Shown: positions 51,031-60,481, counted from the first letter of the stretch. The stretch is 64,000 bases of DNA from an uncultured Clostridia bacterium (GCA_910579415.1 CAJTUY010000001.1:20221-84220); one strand, 5' to 3'. Numbers and translations are program-made. Notes: a model not told the origin generated them from the letters alone.

Positions 51031-52803
51031 ATGAAGGTATTATTTGCCACCTCAGAAGCCGCGCCGTTTGTAAAAACGGGCGGACTCGGCGATGTTGCAG
51101 GCTCGCTGCCGTCTACGCTTCGTGAAAAAGGCGTTGACGCGCGCGTTATTCTGCCTTTGTATAACTGTATACCGCAGGAATACAAGGATAAAATGAAATA
51201 TATTGACCATATTTATATTGATATGGCATGGAGAAAGCAGTATGCGGGAGTTTTTGAACTTGAGCATAACGGATGTATTTATTATTTTGTTGATAATAAA
51301 TTCTACTTTAACGGTGACAAGCCCTATGACTATATTCATCTCGATTGCGAGAAGTTTATATTCTTTTCAAAGGCAGTACTGTCGCTTTTGCCGACGCTTG
51401 ATTTCAGACCTGACGTAATTAACTGCAACGACTGGCAGACAGGTCCTGTTCCCGTATTCCTTGATACTTTTCAGGATAACCCTTTTTATCGCGGAATTAA
51501 GACTATTATGACTATTCATAATCTGAAATTTCAGGGAAGATGGGATTTCAAGAAGATTAAGGACGCAATGGGTATAAGCGACTACTATTTTACGCCCGAC
51601 AAGCTTGAATTTTACAGGGACGCAAACCTGTTAAAGGGCGGAATGGTATATGCAAATAAGATTACCACCGTAAGCTCGACATATGCCGGAGAGATTACAA
51701 CTGAGGAATACGGCGAGGGACTTCACAGTCTTCTTAATGCAAGACGTGATGACCTTGTCGGTATAGTGAACGGTATTTCATATACTGACTGGAATCCTCA
51801 GACAGACAAGTCGATTTACACGAATTATACGGCAAAGACTGTTCATACAAAGAAACTTGAAAACAAGCTTAAGCTTCAGGCTGAACTGGGACTGCCTGTT
51901 GACCCGAACAAAATGATGGTTGGTATTGTTTCCCGTCTTACAGACCAGAAGGGCTTTGACCTTGTGGCATATAAGATTGAGGAACTTTGCGCAGGCGGTT
52001 TGCAGGTTGTGGTGCTTGGAACAGGTGATGAGAAATATGAGAATTTATTCAGACATTATGCATGGAAGTATCCTGACAGACTGTCTGCTCAGATTTATTT
52101 CTCAAATGAGATGTCGCACAAGATTTATGCCGCGTCAGATGCATTTCTGATGCCGTCTAGGTTTGAACCCTGCGGCTTGTCGCAGCTTATAAGTCTTCGG
52201 TACGGAACCGTTCCGATTGTTCGTGAAACAGGCGGTTTAAAGGATACCGTAATGCCGTATAATGAATATACGGGCGAGGGTACGGGCTTCTCGTTTGCAA
52301 ACTATAATGCGGACGAAATGATGAATATTATCTGGTATGCTATGAATATTTATTATGACAGAAAAGACGAATGGAATAACATAATAGATAATGGCATGGC
52401 GGTGGATTATTCATGGAATGTATCAGCAGATAAATATATTGACCTGTATAAAAATGTTACCGGAATATACGAGGATTTAAAGCCGGCAGTAAAAAAAAGC
52501 ACTTCTAAAAAAAAGACAGTAAAGAAGGCTGAGCCTAAAAAGAATACCTTTGAGGACAGTTTAAAAACCGACGCTGATGCTGCTGCCGACAAGGCTGCTC
52601 AAAATGCTAAAGAGCCTGAGATAATTAAAATTGATAATCCTTTCGGTGATGACGTAAAGACGGTGAAAAAACCGGCTGCAAAGAAGACAGCGGCTAAAAA
52701 AACTGCTTCAAAGACGACTTCGTCAAAGACAGCAGCCGCTAAAAAAACAACAGCTAAAAAGCCTTCCGCATCGAAAAAAGATGTAAAGGCAGACAAGGGG
52801 TAA
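51031..52803 (+). CDS. glgA: glycogen synthase (GT5) with a 107-residue lysine-rich C-terminal extension
   Basis: 590 residues; bacterial GlgA is usually about 480. The GT5 core has KVLFATSEAAPFVKTGGLGD with the ADP-glucose-binding KTGGL, a GT-B C-domain with VGIVSRLTDQKGFDLV, and DAFLMPSRFEPCGLSQLISL with the catalytic Glu. From about residue 483 the protein continues as a Lys/Ala/Thr/Ser-rich, probably disordered tail (KKPAAKKTAAKKTASK) with an acidic island in its middle (FEDSLKTDADAAADKAAQ). The core should elongate glucan from ADP-glucose. Two runs of eight A lie at the start of the tail (near 52489-52514). Confidence 0.94.
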   Translation: MKVLFATSEAAPFVKTGGLGDVAGSLPSTLREKGVDARVILPLYNCIPQEYKDKMKYIDHIYIDMAWRKQYAGVFELEHNGCIYYFVDNKFYFNGDKPYDYIHLDCEKFIFFSKAVLSLLPTLDFRPDVINCNDWQTGPVPVFLDTFQDNPFYRGIKTIMTIHNLKFQGRWDFKKIKDAMGISDYYFTPDKLEFYRDANLLKGGMVYANKITTVSSTYAGEITTEEYGEGLHSLLNARRDDLVGIVNGISYTDWNPQTDKSIYTNYTAKTVHTKKLENKLKLQAELGLPVDPNKMMVGIVSRLTDQKGFDLVAYKIEELCAGGLQVVVLGTGDEKYENLFRHYAWKYPDRLSAQIYFSNEMSHKIYAASDAFLMPSRFEPCGLSQLISLRYGTVPIVRETGGLKDTVMPYNEYTGEGTGFSFANYNADEMMNIIWYAMNIYYDRKDEWNNIIDNGMAVDYSWNVSADKYIDLYKNVTGIYEDLKPAVKKSTSKKKTVKKAEPKKNTFEDSLKTDADAAADKAAQNAKEPEIIKIDNPFGDDVKTVKKPAAKKTAAKKTASKTTSSKTAAAKKTTAKKPSASKKDVKADKG

Positions 52804-52840
52804 GCTCTTGTATATAGAAAATAAAAGGGGAGTAAAAAAT

Positions 52841-55309
52841 ATGGCACAAGCTAAAACATCAAAGCTTACGGCTTCTGAGGAAGCACTGAAAAAAGAAATT
52901 ATAGGCAAAGTAAACAGACACTTCGGTAAAGTAATGGAGGAAGCTACTCCGCATATGGTCTATACGGCGTGCGCGCTTACTGTAAGAGATAAAATTATGG
53001 AGCAGTGGGCAAAATCTCATCAGACTGTAAAAAAAATGGGCGCAAAAAAGCTGTATTATCTGTCATTCGAATTTCTGATGGGCAGACTTTTATGCACAAA
53101 TATTTTAAATCTGCTGCAGACTGACACATATCAGCATGTTTTGGAGGATTTGGGTTATTCGCTTCCTGAGATTGCAGAGCTGGAAAATGATGCGGGACTC
53201 GGCAACGGCGGACTTGGCAGACTTGCCGCTTGCTTTATAGACTCGCTTACGACAATGGATTTACCTGCTTACGGCTGTACAATTCGTTATGAGTACGGTC
53301 TTTTCAGACAGAAAATTGTTGACGGCTATCAGACAGAATTACCAGACTCATGGCTTGATCATGGTAACGCGTGGGAAATTGCAAGACCTGAGGAAACGGT
53401 TGAAGTAAAATTCGGCGGCGAGGTCTATACTGATTGGGTAGACGGAAAATTTGTCTGCAACTATAATAATTCGCATACAATTTTAGCTATGCCGTATGAC
53501 GTTCCGCTGTGCGGTTATAAATCAAAAATAGTTAATAAGCTTAGATTATGGAGTTCAAAATCTCCTGACCATCTTGATATGAAGGCATTCAATCAGGGTG
53601 ATTATGTACGCGCTATTGAAGAAAAGGAGCTTGCTGAGGTTATTTCAAAGGTGCTTTATCCTGAGGATAATCATACAGAGGGTAAGGAGTTAAGACTGAA
53701 ACAGCAATATTTCCTTGTATCAGCTACATTGCAGTGGATTTTGAAGGAATTTGAAGAAAGAAACGGTCAGGATTGGTCAAAAATCCCTGAAAAGGTAGTT
53801 ATCCATATAAATGATACCCACCCGACAATGGCAATTCCGGAAATGATGCGTCTTCTGATGGACGAAAGAGGACTTGGTTGGGAAGAGGCATGGGATATTG
53901 TTACACATACTTTTGCCTATACAAATCATACTGTAATGAGCGAGGCTCTTGAAAAATGGCCGCTTGATATGTTCAGAAAAATTCTTCCGCGTCTTTACAT
54001 GATAGTGGAGGAAATGAACAGACGTCTTATGGAACAGCTTGAAAGAGTATATCCGGGTGACCATGCAAAGCATAAGTATATGGCTATAATTTCCGATAAT
54101 CAGGTATTTATGGCTAATATGTGTCTTGCAAGCTGTTTTGCTGTAAACGGTGTTTCAAAGCTTCATACAGATATTTTGAAAAAGGATATTTTTGCTGATT
54201 ATTATAACATGAATAACAGTGAATTTTACGCTATTACAAATGGTATTACTTTCAGACGCTGGATTGCAAACTGTAATCCTGCCCTGACGGAGCTTATATC
54301 ATCAAAAATAGGCAATGAATGGATTAAGGATGCAAAGCATCTTGATAAGCTTAAAAAGTATGCGAAGGATAAGGAATTCAAGAAGCAGTTTGCAGAAATT
54401 AAGCATCAGAATAAAGTTAATCTTGCAGAATATATTAAAGAGCATAACGGAATTGAGGTTGACCCTGATTCTATATTTGATGTGCAGTGTAAGCGACTGC
54501 ATGAGTATAAGCGTCAGATGATGAATGTGCTTCATATACTGGCTGAGTATAACCGTCTGTTGGAAGACAGTGCATATCTTGAAAAATATTATCCGAAAAC
54601 ATATATTTTCGGCGCCAAGGCTGCTCCGGGATATACGAGAGCGAAGCTTATAATTAAGCTTATCAATTCAATCGGTGAAATGATAAATAACGACACGCGA
54701 ATTAAAGATAAGATTAAGGTTGTATTTATCGAAAACTATGGTGTTTCAATAGCTGAAAAGCTTATAATTGCGGCTGATATTTCAGAGCAGATTTCAACAG
54801 CTGGCAAGGAAGCTTCGGGAACAGGTAATATGAAGTTTATGCTGAACGGAGCTGTTACAATAGGTACGCTTGATGGCGCTAATGTTGAAATGCTTGAGCA
54901 GGTGGGTGAGGATAATATTTATATCTTCGGATTGAAAGCTGACGAGGTTGCCGCAAGAGTTAAGTTTGCGGGCGCTGACGAGGTGAAGGATATTTATTCG
55001 TCAAATACAGCCCTTCGCCGCGCTCTTGAGCAGCTTATTGACGGAACGATTGTACCTGAGCATCAGATGTTCCGCGACCTTTACCAGACTCTTCTGTTTG
55101 GTGATTACGGTTTCCCAGATACTTATATGGTTATCAGGGACTTTGAGGAATATATGAAGACTCAGGAGCAGATGTCGATTGATTATCAGAATAGGGATAA
55201 ATGGATTGAGATGGCAATAATGAACACTGCAAGCGCAGGCTTCTTCTCAAGTGACAGAACAATCGGAAATTATAACGATAATATTTGGCATTTAAAGCCT
55301 ATTAAATAA
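52841..55309 (+). CDS. glgP: glycogen/starch/alpha-glucan phosphorylase
   Basis: 822 residues from ATG 52841 (AGGGGAG eight bases upstream). GT35 features: NDAGLGNGGLGRLAACFIDS near residue 125, IPEKVVIHINDTHPTMAIPE, CKRLHEYKRQMMNVLHI, and the PLP site EASGTGNMKFMLNGAVTIGT with the Schiff-base Lys near 665. It releases glucose-1-phosphate from glycogen, the reverse flow in the same operon as the synthetic genes. Confidence 0.97.
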   Translation: MAQAKTSKLTASEEALKKEIIGKVNRHFGKVMEEATPHMVYTACALTVRDKIMEQWAKSHQTVKKMGAKKLYYLSFEFLMGRLLCTNILNLLQTDTYQHVLEDLGYSLPEIAELENDAGLGNGGLGRLAACFIDSLTTMDLPAYGCTIRYEYGLFRQKIVDGYQTELPDSWLDHGNAWEIARPEETVEVKFGGEVYTDWVDGKFVCNYNNSHTILAMPYDVPLCGYKSKIVNKLRLWSSKSPDHLDMKAFNQGDYVRAIEEKELAEVISKVLYPEDNHTEGKELRLKQQYFLVSATLQWILKEFEERNGQDWSKIPEKVVIHINDTHPTMAIPEMMRLLMDERGLGWEEAWDIVTHTFAYTNHTVMSEALEKWPLDMFRKILPRLYMIVEEMNRRLMEQLERVYPGDHAKHKYMAIISDNQVFMANMCLASCFAVNGVSKLHTDILKKDIFADYYNMNNSEFYAITNGITFRRWIANCNPALTELISSKIGNEWIKDAKHLDKLKKYAKDKEFKKQFAEIKHQNKVNLAEYIKEHNGIEVDPDSIFDVQCKRLHEYKRQMMNVLHILAEYNRLLEDSAYLEKYYPKTYIFGAKAAPGYTRAKLIIKLINSIGEMINNDTRIKDKIKVVFIENYGVSIAEKLIIAADISEQISTAGKEASGTGNMKFMLNGAVTIGTLDGANVEMLEQVGEDNIYIFGLKADEVAARVKFAGADEVKDIYSSNTALRRALEQLIDGTIVPEHQMFRDLYQTLLFGDYGFPDTYMVIRDFEEYMKTQEQMSIDYQNRDKWIEMAIMNTASAGFFSSDRTIGNYNDNIWHLKPIK

Positions 55310-55323
55310 GAATAATGCAAAAA

Positions 55324-55352
55324 CAAACAAGACACTTTTCGTGTCTTGTTTG
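55324..55352 (+). terminator. hairpin after glgP
   Basis: CAAACAAGACAC (55324-55335), loop of five, GTGTCTTGTTTG (55341-55352), a perfect 12-bp stem. No U-run follows, so it may partly separate glgP from the GH13 gene. Confidence 0.6.
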
Positions 55353-55382
55353 CGGTATTATTGCTTTATAAGGGGATAGATT

Positions 55383-57311
55383 ATGGTTATTGAGCATAAC
55401 TCAAGAGAAAAATTTTATAGAAGACCGTTTGGGGCGGTTAAGTGCGGCACAGAGGTCAGATTTCGTGTCAGCGCCGCAGGAATAGGTATTCCGAATGCGG
55501 TGCGGCTTGTATATATGCGTGATGGCGAAGAGGAACAACGGGTAAACATGGCATATCTGTTCAATCAGGCAGATGACTGTATTTATTCCGTTAAGGTCAA
55601 AATGCCTGAAAAGGCAGGACTGGTATGGTATTACTTTGAATTTGCTACTGACAGGGGTATGGTTTATTACGGCAACAACTCGAAAAATCTCGGCGGTTTG
55701 GGTGAAATGAGCTTTAATCCGCCTTCAAATTCATTTCAGATAACCGTTTACGAAGCTGATTACAAAACACCCGACTGGTTTAAAACTGGTATTGCGTATC
55801 AGATTTTTGTTGACCGTTTTTATAACGGAAACGAGGACGGTTCATTTTTGGGCGACAGAACCGATATTATAAAAAGAAAATGGAACGAACAGCCGTTTTA
55901 TAAGGCGGAACAGTTCGGCGGCGAATATAAGGCAAATGACTTTTTCGGCGGTAATCTTAAAGGAGTAATAAAGAAGCTTCCGTACTTAAAGGATTTAGGA
56001 ATATCTGTAATATATCTAAATCCGATTTTTAAAGCATATTCAAATCATAAATATGATACGGGCGATTATGAAACTATCGACCCGATGTTCGGTGATGAAG
56101 AAACATTTAAGGAGCTTTGCAATAAAGCGAGAGATATGGGTATACGTATAATTCTGGACGGTGTATTTAATCACACGGGCAGTAACAGCCGTTATTTTAA
56201 TAAAAACGGTGAATATGACAGTGTAGGCGCGTATCAATCGCAGGATTCTCCGTATTATACTTGGTTCAGGTTTATGGACTGGCCTGATATATATGAATCG
56301 TGGTGGGGTATGACAACCCTGCCGCAGATTGAGGAGCATAGCGAGGAATGTAGGAACTATCTGCTGTCGGATAAGAATGCGATTGTAAAACGCTGGATAA
56401 GGGACGGCGCGTCCGGCTGGCGGCTTGATGTGGTTGATGAGCTGCCGGGATTTTTTGTAAAAGAACTCAGAAAAGGCGTTAAGAGTGAAAATGAGGATGC
56501 TGTTATAATAGGCGAGGTATGGGAAGACGCTTCAAATAAAAGTGCCTACGGTGAGCGCCGGGAATATTTTTTGGGAAAAGAGCTTGATTCTGTTATGAAT
56601 TATCCCATGCGTCTTGCGCTTATTGACGCAGCAAGCGGCAAAATTGACGCTGCCGAATTTGATGACCGTCTTATGAGTATTAAGGAAAATTACCCTGCGC
56701 CTGCATATTATTCGCTCCTGAATATGGTTACAAGCCATGATGTTGAGCGTATTATGACTATTATGGGAGATGCGCCTTCACGTCATGATGTATCAAAGGA
56801 TTATCAGGCGGGATTTACTCTGGACGGATATGCGCTGGAGCTTGCAAAGGAACGCGCTACGCTCGTTTTGGGACTGCAAATGACCCTGCCGGGTGTGCCT
56901 TGTATATTCTACGGTGACGAAATCGGAATGCAGGGCTATGGTGACCCGTTCTGCCGTCAGACATTCCCATGGGATAAAATTGATGAAATAGATACTGACG
57001 GACGTGTACGAGAGAGATATAAGAATATGATTGCTCTGAGAAAACGCTCTAAGGCATTTTCTTTGGGTGAATTTGAATGCGTGCATAAAATCGGTCATGT
57101 ATACGGATTTATAAGATACTATGATGATGAAAAGTACGTTGTCATAGTCAATATGGGTACAACTGAGGAATATGTTCGTATAGACGTTGCAAGATACGGA
57201 ATACACAAGATGGTATGCGTAACTAAAGAGGTTGAAACAAAAGAGGCAGGCGATGGAATTTATTATGTTGATATGCCGCGTTTGTGGATAAAGGTATATA
57301 AGGCGGAATAG
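55383..57311 (+). CDS. GH13 alpha-glucan hydrolase, neopullulanase/cyclomaltodextrinase type
   Basis: 642 residues without a signal peptide, so cytoplasmic. An N-terminal beta domain (about 1-125) like CBM34 precedes the barrel: GIAYQIFVDRFYNG, then ILDGVFNHTGSNSRYF, the nucleophile Asp in GWRLDVVDELP near residue 352, the acid/base Glu in AVIIGEVWEDASN near 381, and VTSHDVERIM near 456. It probably trims maltodextrins released from glycogen or imported. It follows glgP and is read with the HAD gene two bases downstream. Confidence 0.9.
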   Translation: MVIEHNSREKFYRRPFGAVKCGTEVRFRVSAAGIGIPNAVRLVYMRDGEEEQRVNMAYLFNQADDCIYSVKVKMPEKAGLVWYYFEFATDRGMVYYGNNSKNLGGLGEMSFNPPSNSFQITVYEADYKTPDWFKTGIAYQIFVDRFYNGNEDGSFLGDRTDIIKRKWNEQPFYKAEQFGGEYKANDFFGGNLKGVIKKLPYLKDLGISVIYLNPIFKAYSNHKYDTGDYETIDPMFGDEETFKELCNKARDMGIRIILDGVFNHTGSNSRYFNKNGEYDSVGAYQSQDSPYYTWFRFMDWPDIYESWWGMTTLPQIEEHSEECRNYLLSDKNAIVKRWIRDGASGWRLDVVDELPGFFVKELRKGVKSENEDAVIIGEVWEDASNKSAYGERREYFLGKELDSVMNYPMRLALIDAASGKIDAAEFDDRLMSIKENYPAPAYYSLLNMVTSHDVERIMTIMGDAPSRHDVSKDYQAGFTLDGYALELAKERATLVLGLQMTLPGVPCIFYGDEIGMQGYGDPFCRQTFPWDKIDEIDTDGRVRERYKNMIALRKRSKAFSLGEFECVHKIGHVYGFIRYYDDEKYVVIVNMGTTEEYVRIDVARYGIHKMVCVTKEVETKEAGDGIYYVDMPRLWIKVYKAE

Positions 57312-57316
57312 CTGTG

Positions 57317-58123
57317 ATGAGTAACAAATTTTCGGATTATCTGCTCGTGTCGGATATGGACGCGACGCTTTTAACCAATAAACATAAAATATCGGATAAG
57401 AATTGTGAGGCGGTAAATTTCTTTGTATCGCATGGGGGAAGGTTTACTGTTGCAACAGGCAGAATGAATAATGGCGTGCGTGAACATATGGACCGGATAA
57501 GAATAAATGCGCCTGCCATTCTGCATAACGGCGCGCAGATTTATGACTTTGAAAATGAAAAGGCGCTCAGCGAGAAATTTATTGAGGAAGACAGAAAAGC
57601 GGCAATAAAGCGTGTGTATGAGGATATGCCTGAGCTTGGACTGGAGATTTACAGCAACGAAACAATTTATGTGTATCGTGAATGTGATGAAACAAAACGC
57701 TTTAAGAATCGCAAATATACTAATGTAGTATACGGTGTTCCCGACGAGGTCTGGAAGCAGTCATGGATAAAATGTCTTTTAATCGGTGAAAAAAAACTGC
57801 TTGATTGTTATGAGCCTGTTTATCGCCGTGATTATGACAGCGGATATGCGGTAAGAAGCGGAAAAAAGTATCTTGATATTGTATCGGGTGAAGCATCAAA
57901 GGGAATTGCCATTGCTGAACTGAAAAAACTTATCGGAGCGAAAAAGGTTATAGCTGTCGGTGATAATATGAATGATATATCCATGCTTCAGGCGGCGGAT
58001 ATTTCGTTTGCGGTGGAAAATGCGGAAAAGCGCGTAAAGGAAACAGCAGATTTTTTGGCGCCGTCCAATAATGATGACGCGATAGATTATATAATCGGTG
58101 AGTTAAATAAAGGAACACTGTAA
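57317..58123 (+). CDS. Cof-type HAD phosphatase
   Basis: 268 residues from ATG 57317 (GTG 57314 is adjacent). Motif I is LLVSDMDATLLTNKHKIS, and VATGRMNNGVREHM, a C2-type cap, EASKGIAIAEL and VIAVGDNMNDISML (motif IV) follow. It dephosphorylates sugar phosphates or cofactors. It is the last gene of the glycogen cluster, so a sugar phosphate substrate is a reasonable guess but not shown. Confidence 0.88.
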   Translation: MSNKFSDYLLVSDMDATLLTNKHKISDKNCEAVNFFVSHGGRFTVATGRMNNGVREHMDRIRINAPAILHNGAQIYDFENEKALSEKFIEEDRKAAIKRVYEDMPELGLEIYSNETIYVYRECDETKRFKNRKYTNVVYGVPDEVWKQSWIKCLLIGEKKLLDCYEPVYRRDYDSGYAVRSGKKYLDIVSGEASKGIAIAELKKLIGAKKVIAVGDNMNDISMLQAADISFAVENAEKRVKETADFLAPSNNDDAIDYIIGELNKGTL

Positions 58124-58136
58124 AGTGTTCCTTTTA
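58109..58136. terminator. terminator overlapping the ends of the HAD and shell-protein genes
   Basis: AAGGAACACT (58110-58119), loop GTAA, AGTGTTCCTT (58124-58133), with A-rich and T-rich flanks. The HAD stop codon lies in the loop. Confidence 0.88.
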
Positions 58137-58847
58137 AATTATATACGGTTTTGTTACGGACAGCGGTTCCGAACCCAACGAGCGTAAAAGCTGCATACCT
58201 GCTTCACGCGCATCGATGACTGCTGTTTTTACGGCTGAAGCTTCGCCCGTAAAAATAATTATAACTTCATTGGAATGACTTGTACCGCTGTCCGGACGAA
58301 GAGTTTTTACAAGCTCAATCCCAGCCGATTTCATAGCAATATCGGCAATAACCATACCTATCGGAGCGGGCGATGCGCATACAAAGCCGAACGGCTTGCC
58401 TGTCGGCACTTCGAATGCCATATTTATCGCATCGCCGCTCCGTGCGCTGTATTGAAATTCCATATGCCCTGCTTCACTTATGTAAATCTCGCCTGCGTTT
58501 ATATCAATATTATGAAGGGCGATTTCTACTGCGCGTCTGGCATTGTCAGGAGTTTCACTGCCTATTATAATGAAATTGCCGTGACCACCCCAGCCCTTCG
58601 TGTCACGCGGTATTTCTATTGAAATAACCTCTGATGAGGTTGCCTTGACAGCATCGTCAACCGCCTGTATCTGAGCGCCTGCGCCTGTACGGGAGCCGAT
58701 AAGACCGATTGAATGAAATTTGTCAGGGATATTCATATGTTTTCTTAGTTCGACGTCGACATTTGCAATTACAAGTCCGATGGTATCGCATACGGCAGCG
58801 CCTACAAATTGCGTAAGACTGCATTTTCCGAACATATCATTTTTCAT
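58134..58847 (-). CDS. PduB-like tandem-domain bacterial microcompartment shell protein
   Basis: 237 residues, two BMC domains (about 8-115 and 125-237), the BMC-T trimer design. It follows PduB of Salmonella closely: CSLTQFVGAAVCDTIGLVIA against CSLTEFVGTAIGDTVGLVIA, then IEIPRDTKGWGGHGNFIIIG and EAGHMEFQYSARSG, ending AREAGMQLLRSLGSEP. The longer PduB N-terminal extension is absent, giving the PduB' form. Such trimers form gated pores in microcompartment facets. No other shell gene, encapsulated enzyme or targeting peptide is in the window. It has a consensus promoter and a strong ribosome site (GGAGGGG), so it appears functional. Confidence 0.93.
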   Translation of the reverse strand: MKNDMFGKCSLTQFVGAAVCDTIGLVIANVDVELRKHMNIPDKFHSIGLIGSRTGAGAQIQAVDDAVKATSSEVISIEIPRDTKGWGGHGNFIIIGSETPDNARRAVEIALHNIDINAGEIYISEAGHMEFQYSARSGDAINMAFEVPTGKPFGFVCASPAPIGMVIADIAMKSAGIELVKTLRPDSGTSHSNEVIIIFTGEASAVKTAVIDAREAGMQLLRSLGSEPLSVTKPYII

Positions 58848-58872
58848 GCTATCCCCTCCGTTCTTTTTATAC

Positions 58873-58901
58873 AGTATACCATTTTTTTATACGGTTTGCA
58901 A
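58873..58901 (-). promoter_or_regulatory. sigma-A promoter of the PduB-like gene
   Basis: Minus-strand TTGCAA (58901-58896), 17 bases, TATACT (58878-58873). Confidence 0.78.
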
Positions 58902-58919
58902 CTTTTTTCGCAATATATA

Positions 58920-58948
58920 TTTACCGAAAATGATTTTTGTGGTACAAT
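58920..58948 (+). promoter_or_regulatory. probable promoter of hydG
   Basis: TTTACC (58920-58925), 17 bases, TACAAT (58943-58948); divergent from the shell-gene promoter 19 bases away. Confidence 0.65.
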
Positions 58949-58971
58949 ATATAAAGAAAGAAGGTATAGCA

Positions 58972-60390
58972 ATGTATAACGTAAAATCAATGAATGCAGA
59001 TGAATTTATCAATGATGATGAGATTAAAAGCGCTCTTCAATATGCAGACGAAAACAAGAATAATAAAGAGCTTATAAAATCTCTTATAAACCGCGCGCGT
59101 GACTGTAAGGGACTTACTCATCGTGAAGCATCGGTATTGCTTGCGTGTGAGGACAGTGAGCTAAACAAAAAAATGTACTCTCTGGCGCGTGAGATAAAGC
59201 AAAAAATTTATGGCAATAGAATTGTTATGTTCGCGCCGCTGTATTTATCGAATTACTGTATAAACAGCTGTGTATATTGTCCGTATCATGTTAAGAACAA
59301 GACAATATGCCGTAAAAAACTTACTCAGGAGCAGGTAAGGGAGGAAACAATTGCGTTGCAGGATATGGGTCATAAGCGTCTTGCGCTTGAAGCAGGAGAG
59401 GACCCCGTTAACAATCCGCTTGAATATATTCTCGAATGTATAGACACGATTTACTCAATCAAACATAAAAACGGCGCAATCAGACGTGTGAATGTTAATA
59501 TCGCCGCAACTACGGTTGAAAATTATAAGCGTCTGAAGGATGCAGGTATAGGAACATATATTCTGTTTCAGGAAACGTATAACAGGGAGCATTATGAGGA
59601 GCTGCATCCGGCAGGTCCCAAACATGATTACAGATATCATACCGAAGCTATGGACAGAGCAATGCAGGGCGGCATAGATGACGTGGGACTGGGTGTACTG
59701 TTTGGTCTTGACACGTATGCGTATGAACTTGCAGGTCTTTTAATGCATGCGGAACATCTTGAGGCAGTATTCGGAGTCGGACCGCATACAATAAGCGTAC
59801 CGCGTATTTGTCCTGCCGATGATATTGACGTAAACGACTTTTCAAACGCAGTACCTGATGAGATATGGCATAAGCTTATTGCTATTATAAGAATTGCAGT
59901 GCCGTATACGGGTATGATTGTTTCAACGAGAGAAACTGCGAAAAACCGTGAACGCGCTTTAGAGCTTGGTATATCGCAGATAAGCGGCGCATCAAGCACG
60001 AGCGTCGGCGGTTATGTAAAGCCGGAAAGTGAAGAGGATAATACCGCGCAGTTTGACAGAAGCGACACGCGAACCCTTGACGAGGTTGTAAACTGGCTTC
60101 TTGAGCTTGGGTATATACCATCGTTCTGTACCGCTTGTTACCGTGAAGGAAGAACAGGCGACAGGTTTATGTCGCTTGCCAAAACAGGCGCGATACAAAA
60201 CTGCTGTCAGCCGAACGCGCTTATGACATTGGAGGAATATCTCTGCGATTACGCATCTGATGAAACGCAGAAAAACGGCAGACGCGTTATAGAGAGCGAA
60301 CTTGAAAAAATTCCAAATGATAATGTTAAGCGTATCGCAAAAGAAAATATAGAAAAAATTCAAAATGGTGAAAGAGATTTTAGATTTTAA
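58972..60390 (+). CDS. hydG: [FeFe]-hydrogenase H-cluster radical SAM maturase HydG
   Basis: 472 residues from ATG 58972 (AGAAGG eight bases upstream). The radical SAM cluster is C96-x3-C100-x2-C103 in YCINSCVYCPYH. The HydG-specific C-terminal cluster is C386-x2-C389-x22-C412, in SFCTACYREGRTGDRF and NCCQPNALMT. HydG splits tyrosine to p-cresol and makes the CO and CN ligands of the hydrogenase active site through an Fe-cysteine unit. Both clusters separate it from ThiH. Its partners HydE, HydF and the hydrogenase are not in the window. Confidence 0.96.
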   Translation: MYNVKSMNADEFINDDEIKSALQYADENKNNKELIKSLINRARDCKGLTHREASVLLACEDSELNKKMYSLAREIKQKIYGNRIVMFAPLYLSNYCINSCVYCPYHVKNKTICRKKLTQEQVREETIALQDMGHKRLALEAGEDPVNNPLEYILECIDTIYSIKHKNGAIRRVNVNIAATTVENYKRLKDAGIGTYILFQETYNREHYEELHPAGPKHDYRYHTEAMDRAMQGGIDDVGLGVLFGLDTYAYELAGLLMHAEHLEAVFGVGPHTISVPRICPADDIDVNDFSNAVPDEIWHKLIAIIRIAVPYTGMIVSTRETAKNRERALELGISQISGASSTSVGGYVKPESEEDNTAQFDRSDTRTLDEVVNWLLELGYIPSFCTACYREGRTGDRFMSLAKTGAIQNCCQPNALMTLEEYLCDYASDETQKNGRRVIESELEKIPNDNVKRIAKENIEKIQNGERDFRF

Positions 60391-60441
60391 AATACACTCT
60401 GATTATACAATAAATTACCACATACACAAAATTGCACAAAA

Positions 60442-60481
60442 AGCAACCGTTATATTACTGCAATATGACGGTGCTTTTTTT
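60442..60481 (+). terminator. terminator after hydG
   Basis: A stem between 60442 and 60474 (AGC, one bulge, ACCGT, a G-U pair, ATATT, five-base loop and complements), followed by seven to eight T. Confidence 0.85.

Noticed and set aside
52407..52908. Open frames on the minus strand across the GlgA tail
   Set aside because: They arise from the Lys/Ala codon pattern of the tail read backwards, are rich in Phe and Leu without start signals, and overlap the real gene completely.
58720..58971. Extended hydG start 84 codons upstream
   Set aside because: The extension runs antisense through the shell-protein gene and both divergent promoters; ATG 58972 has a proper ribosome site and matches the family start.
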